This document shows positions 5,386 to 7,722 of a stretch of 7,722 nt of DNA, in pieces. The position numbers were made by a program, and so were the translations under genes. The notes beneath the pieces were generated by a model that saw only the letters and a program-made list of their open reading frames with translations, was not told where the DNA came from and did not search any database. This stretch comes from Propionibacteriaceae bacterium. Lineage in GTDB: Bacteria; Actinomycetota; Actinomycetes; Propionibacteriales; Propionibacteriaceae. The stretch's first letter is position 1. Every line of letters begins with the position of its first letter. Location: the NCBI GenBank assembly GCA_031287505.1, contig JAITSW010000095.1, positions 1-7,722 of the forward strand. The letters are read 5' to 3'.

Positions 5386-6507
5386 TTAGTGGTCGGCGAG
5401 CGTGACTTCAATACCGCCGATGATGTTTGAGGCAAGGTTGTACAAAAACGCCGCGAGGGTGCCCAACGCGGTGAGCAACAGCACGTTCACCACCGAAATC
5501 AGTGCTGCTGCGCCAATGACCTGCTCGCCGGAAACATAACTCTGAATGCGCCAAGGGGTGGCGTCATTTGAATTCGTGACGATCGCCGAAACAGATTCGT
5601 TTAGCGAATCGAAAAGGGTGGACGTCTCGATAACGCGCCAAGTCACCCAAACAGTCACGAAGGTGATAATGCCAAATGCAATCGAGAATAGGAAAGACGT
5701 CTTCATCACCGACCATGGGTCAAGTTTGGCGACACGCAGCCGGGCTTTGCGGGGCTTCTGGCGTTTGCGAGAAGACTTCGCCTGCTCGGCCGCTGCGTCT
5801 GGGGTATCGGAGACCTGGTCGAATACCGACGCGCCGGCAGCGGCAACACCCGCCGTTGCAGTGGCCGCAGCCACACTTGCCGCGCCAACAGCAGCCACAC
5901 CTGGGGGAGCCACACTTGCAGCGCCAGCAGGAGCCACACCTGCTACGCCCGCGCCCGCAGTAGCCGCAAAACCGGCACCCGTTGCCACAGCGGCAATCGG
6001 AACGCTGGCCTCGGGCACGAAAATCTCCGGCGGTGGAAGTGGCGTAACCGGTACTGGCGCAGGTGCAGGTACCGGCGCGGGATCGGGAGCAGCCGATGCC
6101 TCCCGAACGTCCTGCTTAGCTTCACCGGCATTGTCGGCTGCGGCGGCGGCGGCTTTTTCCGCCGCCCTCATTCGCTCAGCCGCACTGAGATCCGCCACCT
6201 CCGGCGCCTTAGGCGTAACCGTTTCCGTCATCGGCGCAGTCGGCTTGGCTTTTTCAGAACGCACGACTGGCGGAGCCGGAAGTTGCGGAACACGCTTTGC
6301 GACAGGATTTGCGTCCACAGCGGCGGGAGGCTTGGGCAAACCAGAACGCGCTGACTTCCGAGACCGCGGCTTCACCCCTTCCGACGGAAAGGATCCGTCG
6401 GCCGGAATGCGCGGGAGACGCACAACCGTGTCTTCCAATCCGTGAGCTGACTCCGTGTCAGAGGCACCCTCTACTTGCCAATCAACGTTTTCGGGTTTGT
6501 CCGGCAC
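5386..6507 (-). CDS. DUF3566 transmembrane protein
   Basis: This 373-residue protein has a C-terminal DUF3566 domain, a membrane protein of unknown function encoded beside gyrA across actinobacteria. The domain begins near LRVAKLDPWSVMKTSFLFS (about residues 255-275). It has one membrane segment at about 270-290 and a second at about 328-356, ending FLYNLASNIIGGIEVTLADH. The first 250 residues are a low-complexity, probably disordered cytoplasmic tail rich in Ala, Pro and charged residues. I chose the GTG at 6507 because GGGAGG lies 7 nt before it; an in-frame GTG at 6522 would place that site inside the coding region. The gap to the gyrA stop is 43 bp, so both are probably one transcript. 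Confidence 0.88.
   Translation of the reverse strand: MPDKPENVDWQVEGASDTESAHGLEDTVVRLPRIPADGSFPSEGVKPRSRKSARSGLPKPPAAVDANPVAKRVPQLPAPPVVRSEKAKPTAPMTETVTPKAPEVADLSAAERMRAAEKAAAAAADNAGEAKQDVREASAAPDPAPVPAPAPVPVTPLPPPEIFVPEASVPIAAVATGAGFAATAGAGVAGVAPAGAASVAPPGVAAVGAASVAAATATAGVAAAGASVFDQVSDTPDAAAEQAKSSRKRQKPRKARLRVAKLDPWSVMKTSFLFSIAFGIITFVTVWVTWRVIETSTLFDSLNESVSAIVTNSNDATPWRIQSYVSGEQVIGAAALISVVNVLLLTALGTLAAFLYNLASNIIGGIEVTLADH
5869..5946. repeat. 39-bp imperfect tandem repeat inside the DUF3566 gene
   Basis: Two in-frame 39-bp units encode GVAPAGAASVAPP and GVAAVGAASVAAA. The repeat lies in the Ala-rich tail and is a likely site of length change between strains. Confidence 0.65.
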
Positions 6508-6550
6508 TTTGATTCCTCCCACGTATCCTTCTGAGTTTATCCCGCGCTTA

Positions 6551-7722
6551 TCAGGCGTCAGTCTGCGTATCCTCGCTTATAAAGCCTAGCTCATCATCGT
6601 TGCCTAACTCTTCCCCTGAATCAGGGTTAAGCGCAATGGCGATAACCGAGTCATCGTCGCCGACACTGACAAACCTCACACCCATGGTGTCACGCCCGGT
6701 CGCCGAAACATCTGAAACCAGCGAGCGAATAATCTGTCCGGAACTCTTCATGGCGATCACCTCATCGGTTTCGGTGACCACCAAGCCACCCACCAAAGAT
6801 CCGCGATCCTGATTCAACTTCATCGCCTTTACACCGATACCGCCGCGGGTTTGCACCCGGTACTGCGAAACCGGCGTCCGTTTGGCATAGCCGCCGTCCG
6901 TCACCGTAAAGACGAATAACTCATCTTCTTCGGTGCCGGAAGCAATGATCGTCAACGTGAGCAAGGCGTCTCCTGGACGGAATTTCATACCCGTGACTCC
7001 CGAAGTCGCGCGACCCATCGGACGCAATTGCGAGTTATCCGCGGCAAAGCGAATCGCCTGGCCCTTTCGCGAAACAAGCAACACATCGTCGATGTCGGAG
7101 CACAACTCAGCGCCAATCAACTCGTCGTCTTCTTCGCGGAAGCTGACCGCAATCACCCCGGCTTGCCGCGGGGAATCGTAAGCCTTCAGCTCGGTTTTCT
7201 TCACCAGCCCGTATTTGGTGGCCAGCAGCAAATACGGCGCATCCTCATAAGACTTCAAAGTCAGCACCTGTGCAATGCGTTCGTCCGGCAAGAAATTCAG
7301 CAGCCCGGCCACATGCGATCCCTTGGCATCGCGTCCCGCCTCGGGCAACATCCAAACCTTGGTGCGATAGACGCGTCCCAAATTCGTGAAGAAGAGAATC
7401 CAGTTGTGATTGGTGGCCGTGAAAAGCTGGTCCACCTCGTCGTCAGTACGCAGCGATGCGCCGCGAACGCCCTTTCCACCGCGCTTTTGGGTGCGGTATA
7501 AATCGGTGCGGGTGCGCTTGATGTAGCCGCCAGCGGTGATGGTGACTATCATCTCGTCGTCCGGCACCAAATCTTCGTCAGCCAAATCTCCATCGGCGGC
7601 GATGATGCGGGTACGCCGTTCGTCGCCATATTTGTCGACGATTTCAGCCAACTCGGTGGAGATAATCTCACGTTGGCGTTCTGGCTTGGCCAAGATGTCT
7701 TTGAAATCGGCGATGATACCTT
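6551..7722 (-). CDS. gyrA: DNA gyrase subunit A, C-terminal part, cut by window edge
   Basis: GyrA with GyrB forms the ATP-driven type II topoisomerase that introduces negative supercoils. The 390 codons here begin at GIIADFKDILAKPERQREII, the tail of the coiled-coil/tower region, and continue ELAEIVDKYGDERRTRI into the C-terminal beta-pinwheel that wraps DNA. The GyrA-box QKRGGKG is at 7469-7489 and is essential for supercoiling in known gyrases. Further blades carry degenerate box-like loops such as VQTRGGIGVKAM near 6830-6865. The end is an acidic tail, DDELGFISEDTQTDA. The breakage-reunion domain with the active-site tyrosine lies beyond the window. The box favours gyrase over ParC/topoisomerase IV. 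Confidence 0.97.
   Translation of the reverse strand, partial: GIIADFKDILAKPERQREIISTELAEIVDKYGDERRTRIIAADGDLADEDLVPDDEMIVTITAGGYIKRTRTDLYRTQKRGGKGVRGASLRTDDEVDQLFTATNHNWILFFTNLGRVYRTKVWMLPEAGRDAKGSHVAGLLNFLPDERIAQVLTLKSYEDAPYLLLATKYGLVKKTELKAYDSPRQAGVIAVSFREEDDELIGAELCSDIDDVLLVSRKGQAIRFAADNSQLRPMGRATSGVTGMKFRPGDALLTLTIIASGTEEDELFVFTVTDGGYAKRTPVSQYRVQTRGGIGVKAMKLNQDRGSLVGGLVVTETDEVIAMKSSGQIIRSLVSDVSATGRDTMGVRFVSVGDDDSVIAIALNPDSGEELGNDDELGFISEDTQTDA

Noticed and set aside
5546..6445. 299-codon plus-strand open frame opposite the DUF3566 gene
   Set aside because: It is the mirror of the Ala-rich, GC-rich tail: its Ala/Gly/Thr-rich translation has no domain, and the opposite strand carries a clear conserved family with a good ribosome site.

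Overview
The window looks like the chromosome of an actinobacterium of moderate GC content. The best lineage evidence is the minus-strand block gyrA, then a DUF3566 membrane protein, then tRNA-Ile(GAT), which is a conserved actinobacterial arrangement next to the replication-initiation region. A member of the Actinomycetales fits, but I cannot name a genus.

Layout from the left. Bases 1-1184 (minus) hold the first 394 codons of a GH94 cellobiose phosphorylase, cut by the window edge. Its promoter carries a perfect 24-bp palindrome of LacI-family type over the predicted transcription start. Upstream on the same strand (1500-2528) is a LacI-family repressor, its likely regulator. Together they form a beta-glucan disaccharide use locus: cellobiose plus phosphate gives glucose 1-phosphate plus glucose. 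The 315-bp gap between the two genes also holds a compact set of direct and inverted repeats.

Bases about 2590-5160 are an accessory scar with no intact mobility gene. It holds a probable 5' piece of an IS256-family transposase (2592-2700), unrecognised DNA, and an intact Abi_2 (AbiF/AbiD-type) HEPN gene (3400-4353, minus). Two 186-bp IS256-family 3' ends, 93% identical and in opposite orientation, flank the Abi gene with their terminal repeats pointing inward at it. A C-terminal fragment of a large serine recombinase ends next to the 3' end of tRNA-Ile. The most interesting signal is in the Abi leader: a three-helix hairpin with compensating G-U pairs and a U-rich tract right after it, ending just before the Abi ribosome binding site. 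This is a good candidate for a small structured RNA partnered with the Abi RNase, as described for abiF-associated RNAs.

Bases 5159-7722 return to core genome on the minus strand: tRNA-Ile, the DUF3566 protein with a long Ala/Pro-rich N-terminal half and two C-terminal membrane segments, and the C-terminal 390 codons of DNA gyrase subunit A. The Abi island therefore appears to have inserted between the gyrA/DUF3566/tRNA-Ile block and the sugar-use genes.
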